DNA from: Mercurialis annua
Taxonomy: Eukaryota > Streptophyta > Magnoliopsida > Malpighiales > Euphorbiaceae
DNA length: 64,000 nucleotides
Assembly: GCF_937616625.2 (NCBI RefSeq)
Contig: NC_065572.1
Span: forward strand, 54,113,653-54,177,652
Direction of reading: 5' to 3'
The position numbers were made by a program, and so were the translations under genes. The notes below the pieces were generated by a model. It saw nothing but the letters and a program-made list of their open reading frames with translations. It ran no database searches and was not told where the DNA came from. The stretch's first letter is position 1. Each line of letters starts with the position of its first letter. Of this stretch, positions 22,401 through 34,498 are shown in pieces.

Positions 22401-22976
22401 GACTGAACTTCTATGTCATTCCATGTGTTGTGTTTGGAATTCTATCCCTCAGTCAGGATGTTGCATTAGTCGAGCTTCTGCTTGTGAAGATCACTATGTG
22501 TGATTGATTAACTTCTTGACTACCGTTTTGATCAGTATTATGCCCCCGAGCTTGACAGGATATGCGGCGTTAGTGGTCATCGAATATGATGAGCTCGTTA
22601 CTTGTCAATTGGCTTCGACAAGTTCACTTTCGAAAGTTTGTGAAGGTACTGGTAACCCTTCTAGGTTTATTCTGAAGTGCGTTTCTAGGTTGATCTATGC
22701 TGATCATGACCGCAGATGGTACCTCTTTAATTGGTCCTGACATACCGGTTGAGCCGTGATTGACACTTCCCGTGTTGATACTGACACTTTGTTTGAGTTG
22801 ACTGATCAGAAGCTTCTAGTAAATGAAGATTTTTCGAGGAAAGAATTAATCAGTTGTTTGCTGATTCATCTAATCATCCGTGTTATCGGTGTTGATCTGT
22901 CTGGTAAGGCTGAGATGATTCATCGGTATGTTTGAATCACTAATGTAGAAGGCTTTCTTAACCGTCTTCTTATTTT

Positions 22977-23580
22977 TCGGCTATCTGGGTCGCCAATGTT
23001 GTAGTCGTAGAAGGCTTTCGTGACCGTTTCCTGATTCGCCACCTGTATGGATCGCTGATGCTGGAGTTGTGGAAGACTTGGTGAAAGCTTTTTCTAATCC
23101 TTCGGCTGTCTGGGTCACCGATGCTAGAGACGTGGGAGACTTTCTGATTTCTCGGTTGTTTAGATCGCCGATGCTGGAGTCATGAAAGACTTGGTAGAAT
23201 CGTTTTCTGATTCGTTGGGTTGATTGCTTGGCATTCTGGATGTTGTCTGTCTGGAATGCCGATGCTGGAGTCGTAGAAGACTTGGTAGAACCCATTTTCT
23301 GATTCTTCGGCTGTCTGGATCGCTGATGCTGGAGTTATGGTAGAACCCTTTTCTAATTCTTCAGTTGTCTGGATTGCTGATGTTAGAGTTGTGGTAGAAC
23401 CCTTTTCCGATTCTTCGGCTGCTTGGATCGCTGATGCTGGAGATGTGGTAGAGCCCTTTTCTAATTCTTCAGCTATTTGGATCGCTGATGATGGAATTAT
23501 GGTAGAACCCTTTTCTAATGCTTTGGCTGTCTGGATCGCCGATATTGGAGTTGTGGTAGAACCCTTTTCTGATTTGTTGG
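22977..23580. repeat. 54-bp tandem repeat array in copy A
   Basis: Five clear units start at 23311, 23365, 23419, 23473 and 23527, each containing TGGATCGCTGATG, then GTAGAACCCTTTTCT. More diverged units extend left to about 22977. Since 54 is divisible by three, both strands stay open (plus 23337-23666, minus 23180-23689), giving an 18-residue repeat with EKGST and SAIQTAEE on the minus strand. I regard this as a non-coding minisatellite of the element. Confidence 0.85.
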
Positions 23581-24810
23581 GCTGGTCGCTTGACATTCTG
23601 GATATTAGCTGGGTACCCAGTAGAGCAATCAGTAGAATGGCTGCAAGACAACTAGGCACCGTATGATGCATGTATACGGCTGCATCCACAAGGGGTTAGT
23701 ATATGATGTACAACATTCAGGATGCATGAGATGCATGATATCCATGATATGATATGCAAGGTTAGTTAACACAATGCACGTAGCACGTAGCATTTAGCAA
23801 TTAGAGCAGTTCAATATAACAGAGACAAGTTGTTCTTTCCAACCTTATTTCTCCCACACACGTGTTCCATGCGAGGTTTCATTTCTAAAATTTTTTGGGT
23901 TGGACCCTTGCATCGCAATGCAAAGGTCGATGTGTACCTGCAAGATCTCTTTAGCAGTTCTAAACAGATAAGTGGAAACAATCAATGTAAGATCCGTTTG
24001 TCTGTTTTGAAGGTGTGCAAACATATAAAGTGGACTTAGCGGTCCATTTTGAAATATGGGAAGTGATTTAGCCTGTTATCTAGTCAAGTGCATGGATAGA
24101 CCCTTAATGGGACTGGATACCAGAGGTTTAACCAAGTAAAAAAGTTTTACTTGATTGGATATGGTATTTAGGTCTGGCCTAACATGATGTTTTTGAAAAT
24201 CTGGTTTTAAAAACTGGGAAAATATTGTTAGGCCCTGACCTAAGACTGAGAGTAAAATAGTAATTTTTGAAAATTAGATTTAGAATCCTTACATTAACAT
24301 TTATGTCTCAAATACACACATTATGTTGGGTATTTTCCTAAATGGTAGTGACTAAGCTGTAATGCATGCGGGCTAAGTCATTGGGGATTTGTAGTAACGA
24401 GCTAAAGGCTCCCATATACTGATATCCCTTTGATGGGTCTCCTCAATCACGAGTACAAGCGACCGAGGTATTGGGCTGTGAGTGATGCTGCTCCGCATAA
24501 GACTTTCTAGACGTTGGAGTGCAATGCTAGAGCGTGAGATCGGCTATGAGCATTCGGGATGATAAGGAACTCCTAGAGAATGGGTGAGAAAAGAAATTTT
24601 CAAATATAATGCAACAAGTGTGAACATGTCTGGTAAATAACTTAGTGATTGATAAGGCGCAAGCCGTGCGATTTAGGTCCATGAAAACCGTTTTTGAAAT
24701 TGTTTTAAAAACTGTTGATTTTATCATTCTTTGGAGTCGCCACTATGAGAGAGTGGGGTTCGGGGGCTCGCTCGCCCAGACTTATGGCTGACTTTGGAAA
24801 GGTTTGAAAT

Positions 24811-24823
24811 AATGGAGTCGCCA
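24811..24823 (-). other. Candidate primer binding site of copy A
   Basis: The minus strand reads TGGCGACTCCATT where LTR-like sequence meets the leader. TGGCGACTC is the start of the tRNA-Arg-type primer site I associate with Tat/Ogre Gypsy elements. A second TGGCGACTCC occurs at about 24731-24741. The same junction exists in copy C at 51651. Confidence 0.5.
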
Positions 24824-25744
24824 CCTAGTTCAACTAGAAAATACCTTTTATATCGAATAGATAACCTTAGTCGCTTATGGATAAGGTTATCGTATGCCGG
24901 ACCAAAAGACCGGGTTCGTGGACCTCCCCGAGACTTGTGTGCTTGACTTATCAATTACCGGTTTATTTACTAGACGCATTTGGTTATCTCATCTCAACAT
25001 TCATGCAGTTCAAGGTATTATTTTTTGGAAATTAAACACGTATAAAAGCGGTAAAGGAACCCATATAAGACGCGCATATGACTCAATTCTGGCATTTAGT
25101 ATTTACTCCTAAGCATACATCTAATCCTAGTGGTTTCTATCAAGTAATCAAATAATGGCTGGTCTGGATTAATTTACATGCATAAAACCTATAACCGGAT
25201 GTTTAAGTGATATTAATTTACATTTTACATGGCAGTCCTAAGATGTCAAGGTGATTTGTTGGATTTGATTGATTTAATTACTAAGTTATCGTGGTTAGTC
25301 CTTTAGCTTGTTAATATTTGAATTTGACATGCTTTTGGAAAGCTATTTAAACAATATCAGTGTACCCATAGGCAGGTGGTAAACATGCAAGGTTAGGAAT
25401 ACCTTTTAACCTCGTTGGCCGGAGTGCCTGGCACTCGATGCATTTTGACCATCAGTGTGGTCGGAACTGGATTTCGGGAAAAACGTGTAAGTTCTTTGTC
25501 TCGTCGATACATTTCCAATGACTCAAACTGCGGTCGTTTTTGAGTTCAAATGAACCCGGAATCCCTTATGGAAGTTGTTGTTTTTGTCGATCGCGGGCTT
25601 CAAGGCCTGGTTTGCTTAGCGGATTACAAGTTTGGGCTTTGAGGCCCAAATTTAATAAGGACATGCCCATTGCAATATATAATATGACTCTACAACTAAA
25701 ACAATACATGTTGGCTCAAACGGAGCCTGATTCCGAGCTCAAAC

Positions 25745-27056
25745 AAGTCAAGAAACACAAAGATCAGATTCCAGGTTTTTGCAATATAAAACTTGTTCTC
25801 ATCAGTAACTTTCCAAGTTATTACATTAGGACTATTATTAAGAGAGAAGTTGCTTGTGATATACTCCCAGGCTTCACTGGTTTGAGTATCAATAGGGTCA
25901 GGTAACACCCATTTGTTATTCCTCCACACATCAGCAATTGTAGAGGACTTAGAGACAATTGCATCCTTCATTTTGACTCTTCGAAATTTTTCAAGTAAAG
26001 AGCACCCATGAAGCCAAGGGTCATTCCAGAAATCAATAGAATCACCACTCCCAATTCTGTACTCAGTAAGTTTCTTATATCAGGTCTGATTTTAAGAAGA
26101 CCTCTCCAAATCCAGCTAGACTCATTATTAGTCTTAACACCCCAGAAACTCCCTTTTTTGATCTTGTTATGAGTTGTCCACTTCCCCCTAGAGAGAACCT
26201 GATTTGTTAATAATATGCCAAATATGCTTACATATAGCAGCCTTGTTCCAAGTACCTATATCTTTGATACCTAGACCCCCCCTCTTTTTTAAGCTTAGAG
26301 ATGTCTTTCCATGCAACAAGAGCCTTATATCTACCCTCACTTTTCCCATTCCAAAGAAACCTAGCACAAATACTTTGAATATCTTTATTAACACTTTTAA
26401 GAAGCAGAAGAATAGATGCCCAAAAGACATGCATACTCATCAAAACTGATTGAATGAGTTGCATTCTGCCAGCATAAGAAAGAAATTTACTAGACCAAGC
26501 AGAAATTCTACTAGTTATTTTATCAATAATCCCTTTGCAATCATTTTTAGACAGTCTAGAAGTGATAAGAGGAATACCAAGATATCTCAAAGGTAAGCTA
26601 CCCTCAACAAAACCCAAGGAATGGATAATGTCATTTTTAATACTGTCATTTACATTACAGCAAAAAACTCGACTCTTAGAAGGATTAACACTTAATCCAG
26701 AAATAGATTTAAAGGAATTCAAAGTGTTGGAGAAGAATAACACAGAATTTATATCACCATGACAGCAGAGGAGTAAATCATCAGCAAACATCAGTTGATT
26801 AATTTTAAGTTTGTGACAATTTTTATGATACTTAAAATCAGAGTTGACATTTTTCAGCATTCTGGAAAGATATTCCATGCAAAGCACAAAGAGGAGAGGA
26901 GACATAGGGTCACCCTGTCTGATACCCTTATTAGAATGTAACAAATCACCAGCCATCCCATTCCAATTAATATAAAAACTTGCTGTCCTAATACAATTCA
27001 TGACAATACAAATGAAATTATCAGGAAACTCTAGGCAGAATGAAATCCCAAGCAAT
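25745..27056 (-). pseudogene. LINE ORF2 fragment: reverse transcriptase to start of zf-RVT
   Basis: Minus-strand frame 27055-26228 (275 residues) carries the middle and end of a plant LINE reverse transcriptase: GIRQGDPMSPLLFVLCMEYL, then FADDLLLC with both catalytic aspartates, then GLSVNPSKS, PLRYLGIPL and LSYAGRMQLIQSVLMSM. A frameshift in a C/T homopolymer near 26275-26290 moves GGLGIKDIGTWNKAA into another frame. A last piece (25971-25696) has VITWKVTDENKFYIAKTWN, the start of the zinc-binding zf-RVT region. The 5' half, including the first catalytic Asp motif and the endonuclease, is missing, and so is the 3' end, where it abuts copy A near 25742. Confidence 0.85.
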
Positions 27057-28063
27057 AGATAAGGTATGATAATGATGATAATAATATTAGGATAAAGTTA
27101 ATGATAAAATACGTAAAATAATTTTGCAGAATAAAATTATCATATATTATGCTAAGATTATATGATAATATTATGATGATAGAGTAAAATCATCAACTTT
27201 CAGACACGAAGAGTAAAATTATAAATTAAAAAAAGAGATATTTTTTCTAATTTTTTGATGTTAAATAACAATAAGAATATTTTTATTTTTAAGCAAATAC
27301 AATCTTTTCCAATCTATTATTAGGCTCATATTATGAGCTTTTATACCTCCTTACTCATAGTCGTATCTTTAAATGTGAGTAAATTCTTGAATAGTTGAGT
27401 AAGCCAAAGCTTGCAGTTTTTTTAATATATTATTTATTCATAAAATTCTATACATTTTTTTCTAATTATATTACTCTTTAAAAATTGACAAATAAAAACA
27501 CCATCTATAATTTCTTATCAATTTGGGTTATCGATTGTATATTCGGTTACTACTGACTTATATGAAAGCTGGAATTAGTTGCTCATTATCCGCGCCAAAA
27601 AAACTTCAGACACGGCGCTTATTTGATGCTTATTGTAATCTTAGAAATCTAAAAATTCTTTCTTCCTTCCTTTTATTTCCCATCTATAACCAAAATCTCC
27701 AATCTAAATTCTCTTAATCTTTCTTTGACAAAAAAAAAAAATTCTCTTAATCTTTAATCTTCAAACTTTAATCTATATCCGTTACATCTAAAAAAAGAAA
27801 CAATGGCATTGGTAGCAAAGCAAAGAAAAAATTATTCTCTACCATAATTTTTTTATTAGATCCTTTTTTAGGGGCACAAATAAAACTTATTCTTATTCCT
27901 CATTTAACCTTTTGTTCTAGAAGAAAATTACAAATATAAAGTTACTCTTAAATGCTATAATTCATACACTGATGTCTACCTCCAAAGGAGATTTTATCGG
28001 TTAAATTTCTGATATATAAGTTCATAATTTTTTTTTGAAGAAAAAGCGGAATTTCATATAGAA
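27057..28063. other. AT-rich DNA, no gene seen
   Basis: Simple AT-rich sequence with ATAATGATGATAATAATA at its left edge. A short frame at 27523-27717 shows no recognisable domain. Confidence 0.45.
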
Positions 28064-28072
28064 TAATGTAAA

Positions 28073-28733
28073 GGCCTAATTACTTAAAAAAACCTCATCT
28101 TAAAACATTTTTTCGTTTATACCCTCACGTAGGAAAAAGTTCATTTGTACCTTTTTTTAATTTTTCGTTTTCATCTCTACCCTAAAATTTAAATTTTTGA
28201 CAATTAAATTAATTAAAGGATGAAAACATTATAAATGATTAATAATATTAATGTTTAATTAGAATATAAGCTAAATATAAAGGATTATTTTGAATATTTT
28301 TTCAAAGGGAAAAGGGTCAAATACGCCCCTAACGTTTCGCCTATGGATCAAGTAAGCCCTCAATGTTCGGAAAGGGTCAAATAAGCCTCTAACGTTTTAA
28401 ATTGTATCATCTAAGCCCTTCTTACTAACACCGAGGACCCTAACGTTTGTTTAATCGTATCAACGAGGACCCCTATGGAGGGCTCAGATGATACGATTTA
28501 AAAACGTTAGGGTCCTCGTCGACCCTTTCCGAACGTTGAGGGCCTACTTGATCTATAGGCTAAACTTTAGGGGCTTATTTGACCCTTTTCCCTTAAATGA
28601 AAAGACGTCAAATTAGCTTTTTAGGGTAGAGACGAAAATGAAAAATCAAAAAAAGGGTACAAATGAACTTTTTCTTAGGTCAGGGTATAAACGAATAAAT
28701 GTTATAAGGTGGTTTTTTTTAAGTAATTAGACC
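28073..28733. mobile_element. Mutator-type MITE, GGCCTAAT family (copy 1)
   Basis: Ends GGCCTAATTACTTAAAAAAA and its inverted partner TTAAGTAATTAGACC, with flanks TAATGTAAA (28064-28072) and TAATCTAAA (28734-28742), a 9-bp duplication with one mismatch. Inner parts of the ends also pair (TTCGTTTATACCCT with AGGGTATAAACGAA). It inserted at the 3' end of a LINE fragment and contains another MITE. Copy 2 is at 29889-30392. Confidence 0.85.
28307..28592. mobile_element. MITE nested in the MITE at 28073-28733
   Basis: Ends GGGAAAAGGGTCAAATA and TATTTGACCCTTTTCCC are inverted, and pairing extends inward through TAACGTTT-containing and CAACGTTCGG-like segments. No convincing target duplication. Confidence 0.75.
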
Positions 28734-28742
28734 TAATCTAAA

Positions 28743-29562
28743 GCAGTTACAGAGCTGAAAAACTCAGGAAAGTGACAAAACCACTTCCGATAACCTGTAA
28801 TGGAATGAGCTTTTTGCGCTAACACGTGCGCAGCCTGATTCGTAGATCGCCTCACAAAAACAAATAAAACATTAGTGGATTGCTTCGCTAAATCGATACA
28901 ATCCTCAACAATGAAATCCGCATCCACAGAACTTGGGTTTCGCACCTCAAGAACCACCTCTATCACGTCCGACTCGATAATAAGTTTATGAGTTCCTTTA
29001 AGCCAGCTCAACGCTTCTCTAATCCCCATTGTCTCCGCCACTCTACGGCTGTAGCTTCCCTCCAGCTAATTAGTATGTCTAGCTTGAACAATGGAACCCA
29101 GCTCATCCCTCACTACAATTTCGATACCCACCCCATCACCACCGGAGAAAACCGCAATATCAATGTTAGCCTTAAGCCATCCCAGACTTGGACAACCCCA
29201 CGAACTAACCCCATCTTCCTTCATAACCTCTGCCATTCTCAGCTATCAAAGGACCAATACCAACCATCATCTATGTTTATGTTGCTCAGTGGGACATTCA
29301 GAATTTTGTTCACGTCTTTGATCAGCCCTACGTCCCACGAACCCCCATCCATCATGAATAAATTACTCAACATTGCTCTATTTAAATTAACAGGCATTGG
29401 AGTCAAAATCATCCCACCATTCTCACTATCAAGCCATGGACTATGCCACACCGGGGTTTTCCTATCATTGCCAATGCGAATCCTAGACCATTTCACCATT
29501 ACCGGAAGGGTGTCATGAATGATCCTCCACATATTGCTCGGGTGCGAACCTAACTCCGCCAC
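28743..29562 (-). pseudogene. LINE ORF2 3' fragment: zf-RVT neighbourhood plus RNase H
   Basis: Minus frame 29562-29239 has WSRIRIGNDRKTPVWHSPWL, the segment before the zinc-binding domain in plant LINE ORF2. From about 29200 follows the C-terminal RNase H (RVT_3) domain: GWLKANIDIAVFSGGDGVGI, an in-frame TAG near 29070, then MGIREALSWLKG, LIIESDVIEVV and VFVRRSTNQAAHVLAQKAHS to a stop at about 28733-28735. The zinc-binding part between the two is deleted. The RNase H tail is typical of plant L1 elements. Dead because of the deletion and stop. Confidence 0.8.
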
Positions 29563-29888
29563 ACATTGCCCATACCTTCAAACTTTTTCGAAATGCATAA
29601 TCTATCTCATCTTGCCCAATTATTTCCGCTCTTGTTTTCTTGGTCTCTACCCTACCAAAAAAATTTGAGCATCCTTTCTAATTCCTTGCAAAGCCGAAGA
29701 GGAATAAAAAAACATTTCATGTTTGGTTAATTTAGGCTATAATGATTGGTATTTTAAAGTTTTAAAATGTAATTTTCTTTGGTCCTTAATTTTTCCTTGA
29801 AACTCTCTCGTGCAGTATATATAACATTTCAGCTGGCTCATCCTTTTACTTTTTGATAGTTATTCCTAGATTTAACTGTTAATCATTT

Positions 29889-30392
29889 GGCCTAATCACT
29901 CAAAAAACCCTCACCTTTAATTTTTTTTTCAATTCCACCCCGACGTTGAAAATTTGTCAATTTTACCCACTTTTGAATTTTCCGTTTTCAATTGTACCCC
30001 AATTTTTTAATTTTTGTTAATTTTTTAACTTAAATGATGAAATCATTCAATTAACTAAGTTTAAATATGAAATTAAATTCTTTTTTATTCAAAAAAGTAC
30101 AAATAAGTCCTTTATTTTTAAAAACTAACTAAAACCCATAATCATATTAACACTAACTTAAATTCTTAATTAATTTAACTAAATTTAAATAAATTTTAAA
30201 AACATACAATTAATATATGCTAGACATGGAGAATGTTTTAAACAAATTTCCAAACGAAAAATACGTTAATTTAATTTTTCAGGGTACAATTGAAACACAA
30301 AAATGCAAAATAGGGTAAAATTGACAAATTTTCAACGTCAGGGTATGATTGAAAAGGGGCTAAAAGGTCGGGGGTTTTTAAGACATTAGACC
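29889..30392. mobile_element. Mutator-type MITE, GGCCTAAT family (copy 2)
   Basis: Ends GGCCTAATCACTCAAAAAAC and its inverted partner ACATTAGACC, flanked by a perfect 9-bp duplication TAATCATTT (29880-29888 and 30393-30401). Inner ends pair through GACGTTGAAAATTTGTCAAT. Non-coding. Same family as 28073-28733, including the TAAT start of the target. Confidence 0.9.
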
Positions 30393-31300
30393 TAATCATT
30401 TTAGGTTATAATAGTTGGTAATTTTAGGTATAACAGTAGTGTGACGGTGGAGTTTGGCGCGCACTCAAAATTTTAGCCACCATGACACTGTTATTAATCA
30501 AAATTTGAGACAACACTACTAATTTTAAAAATTAGCGCGAAGTTTAGGAGTCGCCACTCGGGGGATGGAGGTTTCTTTTCTAATTCGGTAGTATTCCACA
30601 ATTTGTGTAAATTTTTATGTTTTATTATTTGCTTAACTTACCCTTTTAACCATATAATTTGCATGTGAATGAAAGCGGTAAAGTATGTTATAAATACAAT
30701 TATAAATCAATACAATTTTCCTATCATACATTTAACCTTATGTCTACGGTTGATTTTTATTAATGTTAATGTCATTTTGTTAATTATGCCTAAATTGTTT
30801 CTATGTGAGAGTTGATTTTAATATTTATCCATCTTTAATGCATGTCCAGCCGACTAATTCCGTGTTAATTAATCCTAAAATGTATAAATTTGTTTAGTCA
30901 ACACCCGTTCAAATTAATTATAAAAAATATGTAAAAATAGAAAAATAAACTAAAAATACAACATGTAATAAATAAAAATAGACCTAAATCTAAAATTGAT
31001 TTTCATGTTTGTTGTCAAATTTTAATTAAAAATATAAAAATAAAACTTAAATGTCTAATGAGGTTAATTTTAATTAAATTACCATATTTAATGCTTATAT
31101 AACTAGTGATTATATTTTTGAATTATATCTTAATTAGTTCTAAATAAAATAGTTTTGATTAAAATTGCCAAATTATCTAATCTAAACACTAACCTAATTA
31201 ATTGATTTAAAATAAAAAAAATAAACATGCATCAAAGTTTTCTTCATATTACGGTTTACAAATTACAATTGACAATAAACACAAAAGCAATAATAGAAAA

Positions 31301-31340
<40 letters not shown>

Positions 31341-31349
31341 ATATCTATA
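30393..31349. other. Possible diverged LTR relic
   Basis: Contains AGGAGTCGCCACTC (about 30547-30560), similar to the candidate primer-site junction of copies A and C, and a few phrases such as AAAGCGGTAAAG shared with their LTRs. Otherwise AT-rich and unrecognised. A (TA)n run lies at about 31305-31339. Confidence 0.3.
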
Positions 31350-31907
31350 TCTATACTATATATAAAAGCACGGATGGGGGGGGGGACAAGCAAATTTACC
31401 GAATAATCCTTTTCAGTTTAGTATTAAATAAAGGTTTTATAGTCATTATCTAATTAGTTATTTAATTAATCACTATTGTAATTAAAGTCCTAATTAGAAT
31501 AGGTAGCTAACTTATCTCCAATTTAGTTTTAATATGTAAAAAATAACTAAATTGTCTCCAAATTAGTAGGAATACCTATCTTTTAGTTTAATTAAACTAC
31601 AAAATTAAAATATTGTATTTGGTCAATATATTATTATTTAAATTTCTATCTTATTATTATTTTTAAAAATATTATTAATAAAATAAAATTAATTATTTAA
31701 TTATGGTTATTATAAAACCAAAAGAAGAATAAATTCAGTATGGAACAAATTTAATAACCGAATATATTATATTTACTTTTACAAAAATTCTTATCTAATT
31801 TAATATTAATTATAAATAAAAAATTGATATAATTATAATAAATTTATTAATATATTCATTGACGTGTTACGTTACGAGCCACGTGCATAGCACGTATGCG
31901 AAACTAG
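31350..31907 (+). mobile_element. Non-autonomous Helitron, small copy (558 bp)
   Basis: Begins TCTATACTATATATAAAAGC and ends GCGAAACTAG between A and T. The terminal hairpin ACGTGC-ATA-GCACGT is at 31881-31895. The first 60 bp and last 40 bp match the Helitron at 17769-19087, but the interiors differ. No coding capacity. Confidence 0.9.
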
Positions 31908-31942
<35 letters not shown>

Positions 31943-31990
31943 AAATAAAAAAATTAAAGTACTTACCTTTTGTTGAGTCACATGAAATAG

Positions 31991-32050
31991 GACTACGACA
32001 CTTGTTATAGCGTTACCATTCACTACAACATTATAACAAGTGTCGTAGTC
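31991..32050. repeat. 19-bp perfect inverted repeat beside TA/GT microsatellite
   Basis: GACTACGACACTTGTTATA (31991-32009) is matched exactly inverted at 32032-32050. A third, diverged copy (CTACGACACTATAACAGG) follows at about 32076. A (TA)n-(TG)n run precedes at 31908-31941. Confidence 0.75.
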
Positions 32051-32560
32051 TACTACAGTTATAGCACTATAGTCCGCTACGACACTATAACAGGTGTCGC
32101 AGTCCATTGATGTATTTACTTGGTGTCGTGGACAATGGTGATGGGGGTTTTATAGGAGACATCAGTTTAAACTATCCGAAAAATGCAGAAATCACCGAAA
32201 ATGCACATTAAATTAAAAGTAATAAAAGACAATAAAGAATAAAAATTTACATTGTTATAATATTTTTCTAAATCAATTTTAAATTATACTAAAAGTATAA
32301 TGATGAACAAACAAACAATAAAAAATGAATATAAAGAAAAAATAGAAAAAAAAAAAGATTTACAAGGATGCTATCTAACTATTGTATTTTATGCCCTCAG
32401 ATTAGCACTTTGTTCTTCGTCAGAGCGAATGAATCCCTTTTGAGCTATGTTCTTGAGTAAATAAAGGAGAAATATAAAGATTTATGAAGGCCGTGGGGTC
32501 TGCCTCAGATCTACTCCGAGTTTATCCTATTCATCTAACAATTGTCCTTGATTATAGCTA

Positions 32561-32848
32561 ACCTAATCTAGAGACCCTTGTACTATATCATTTTTGTTTA
32601 AGAAGCCATTGTACTATTTTTTTTTATTTTTCCGGTCCCTCTACTTACTTAATTTTTGATTCTAAGTCATTTTTTAGTTTTTTCCAGTCCCTCTACTTAC
32701 AATTTTTTTATTCCTCCAGTCCCTCATATGGACTTGAAAATCGGAATTTTACCAAGTCCAATAATTCAAATGTAAACAACGTTGTGGTAGGGGCCTCTTG
32801 AACAAAACTGGTAAAATAGAGGGGCTTCCGTATGAATTTTGCCTTGAT
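32561..32848. mobile_element. Short MITE related to the 868-4362 element
   Basis: The right end, inverted, reads GGCAAAATTCATACGGAAGC and TTTTGTTCAAGAGG, close to the terminus at 868. The left end reads GAGACCCTTGTACTATATC. Boundaries are approximate and no target duplication is clear. Confidence 0.55.
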
Positions 32849-32851
32849 TAT

Positions 32852-34360
32852 TGTTGGGTTTTATTGGTTCATAACGCAGCGGAATTTCAAAAATTTATCT
32901 AAAAACCCAAACCAAGATCCATGTAATTCGAATTAAACAGAACAATTACTTACTTGTATGTCGAATTCAACAGCAATGTAGGAAGGAAGGAGGTGGTTCA
33001 CTTTGGTGATACCTGGCCTCGGATCAGAAACGCCTCCAAAAGAACGCGTCCTCTACGAGTATCCACACGAACAGACCTTAGCCAAAACTAGTGCTTGTGT
33101 GCTAGCACTATTGCTTCACAAGCAATTTCGAATTTTAGTGATTTAGTGAATAATGAATTTCGTGATTCTCAAACCAACTGCTTAATGAGTATTTATAGTG
33201 ATAAATAACACTAGGGTTTGAGACAAATTCGAATTTCAATCTCATTGCAATTCTACAAGTTTATGTTTATCAAAAACTCCTTTTTGATAATTATCCATAT
33301 ATATTAATTACTATATTTATTATCTTCCAAAAATAATAAATTAAGGAAAACACTTATCCTTAAATTTCGAATTAATATATATATTTATTAATATATATAT
33401 ATTACGAATTATATATATATATATAATTAATCACTTAATTACATTGGGTACAACCCATAACTGTTTTGGGCCTGTTCTTAGTGTGCGACCCTGTAGGTTC
33501 ATATAACGTTGGCAGTAGGCTCGAAATCCCTATTTCAGCCCACAAGTCATAAGTGGCCTCTAGCAAGACATTATGACTACCCAAGTTATATGAATATCGA
33601 TAATCCGATTTAACCATTTACAATAATATTTTAATCCCTTTATCTCTCGATATCCAGATTGAATATAAGGCATAGTTATGTCATCCTTATAACATTCAAT
33701 CATTAGTTTCTTGACTCTAAGTAGACTGAAAATGATAACTTCTTATCAATTAGCATGGCCATGCATTTACTTCAGTCTATCTTCTTCAAGGGGCCCATAG
33801 ATATCTTACTCAAATAAATGAGGGACAAATTCCTTCTCAGTCACTCACATTTCTCACATAGTTACTTTCATATCCAATGACAATCTATTCCATTATCCTG
33901 TTAAAGATAATGTAAGACTGTATCAAAATATGAAATAGCTATGTAGAAATCCATGATGATTTCAAGGTCAAAGGATTATACTAATAGAACTGTAATGAGA
34001 ATTACTTATGACAGTGATCTATGTAGTATTCTCACAGTGGGTCATCCAGTGCCTTATTTCTCAAATAGCACCTATGATTTGACTTAATATCTCATATACA
34101 TGATTAGTAAAACATAATCATCAGTCAACATCATACTAGTCTCAATGTTCTATTAAGACTAGGGATAGATGGTATATAATTCTTTTATTAAACCTAAGGG
34201 TTCTACTATCAAGTCACATACTCGATGACCTTAGAAAGAATTAACCATTCAAGTATTTTAATCATTAATATAAAATGATAAAAACTGCCAATCAATAAAT
34301 AATAAAATGATAAAGTCAAAACATGGTCAAACATGATTGACCTAGTGCATATCACTAACA
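32852..34360 (-). repeat. Solo LTR (1.5 kb), probably Copia
   Basis: Plus strand runs from TGTTGGGTTTTATTGG to ATCACTAACA, and both sides carry a perfect 5-bp duplication ATTAT (32847-32851 and 34361-34365). No internal domain or partner lies next to it, so it is the product of LTR-LTR recombination. A TATAAATA box on the minus strand (plus 33190-33197) and the CCGCTGCGTTATGAACC segment near the 3' end of the minus strand suggest minus orientation. Copia is inferred from general appearance only. Confidence 0.85.
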
Positions 34361-34498
34361 ATTATGTGGTATGTTTGCCCATCATTATGTGACAAATTAT
34401 TCACATCGGTCATAGTTTTAGGTATGGGGGTTAGCAGATTAATAGTCAGCATTGTGGCATGCTCCTTCCATAGTTTCTACACAAACTCTTCATTTTTT

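Larger units (their letters stand above)
19470..25742 (-). mobile_element. Copy A: 5' part of a large non-coding LTR element
   Basis: Read on the minus strand this is an LTR piece (25742 to about 24824), a primer-site-like GTGGCGACTCC (24811-24823), then about 5 kb of non-coding leader. The LTR piece matches 39140-40930 (copy B) and the reverse complement of 50755-51650 (copy C). The leader end (19470-22400) matches copy B around 46720-47690, for example TTCCTATCCGGG and ATCAAGCAAG followed by ATCACATAAA. A hAT-like and a Mutator-like element have inserted into it. No gag, protease, integrase or reverse transcriptase frame is present on either strand. The left end is truncated, the right end is cut by a LINE fragment. 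Confidence 0.7.

Noticed and set aside
23337..23666. 109-codon plus-strand frame with a regular 18-residue repeat
   Set aside because: Explained by the 54-bp unit length; both strands are open, so it is not evidence of coding.
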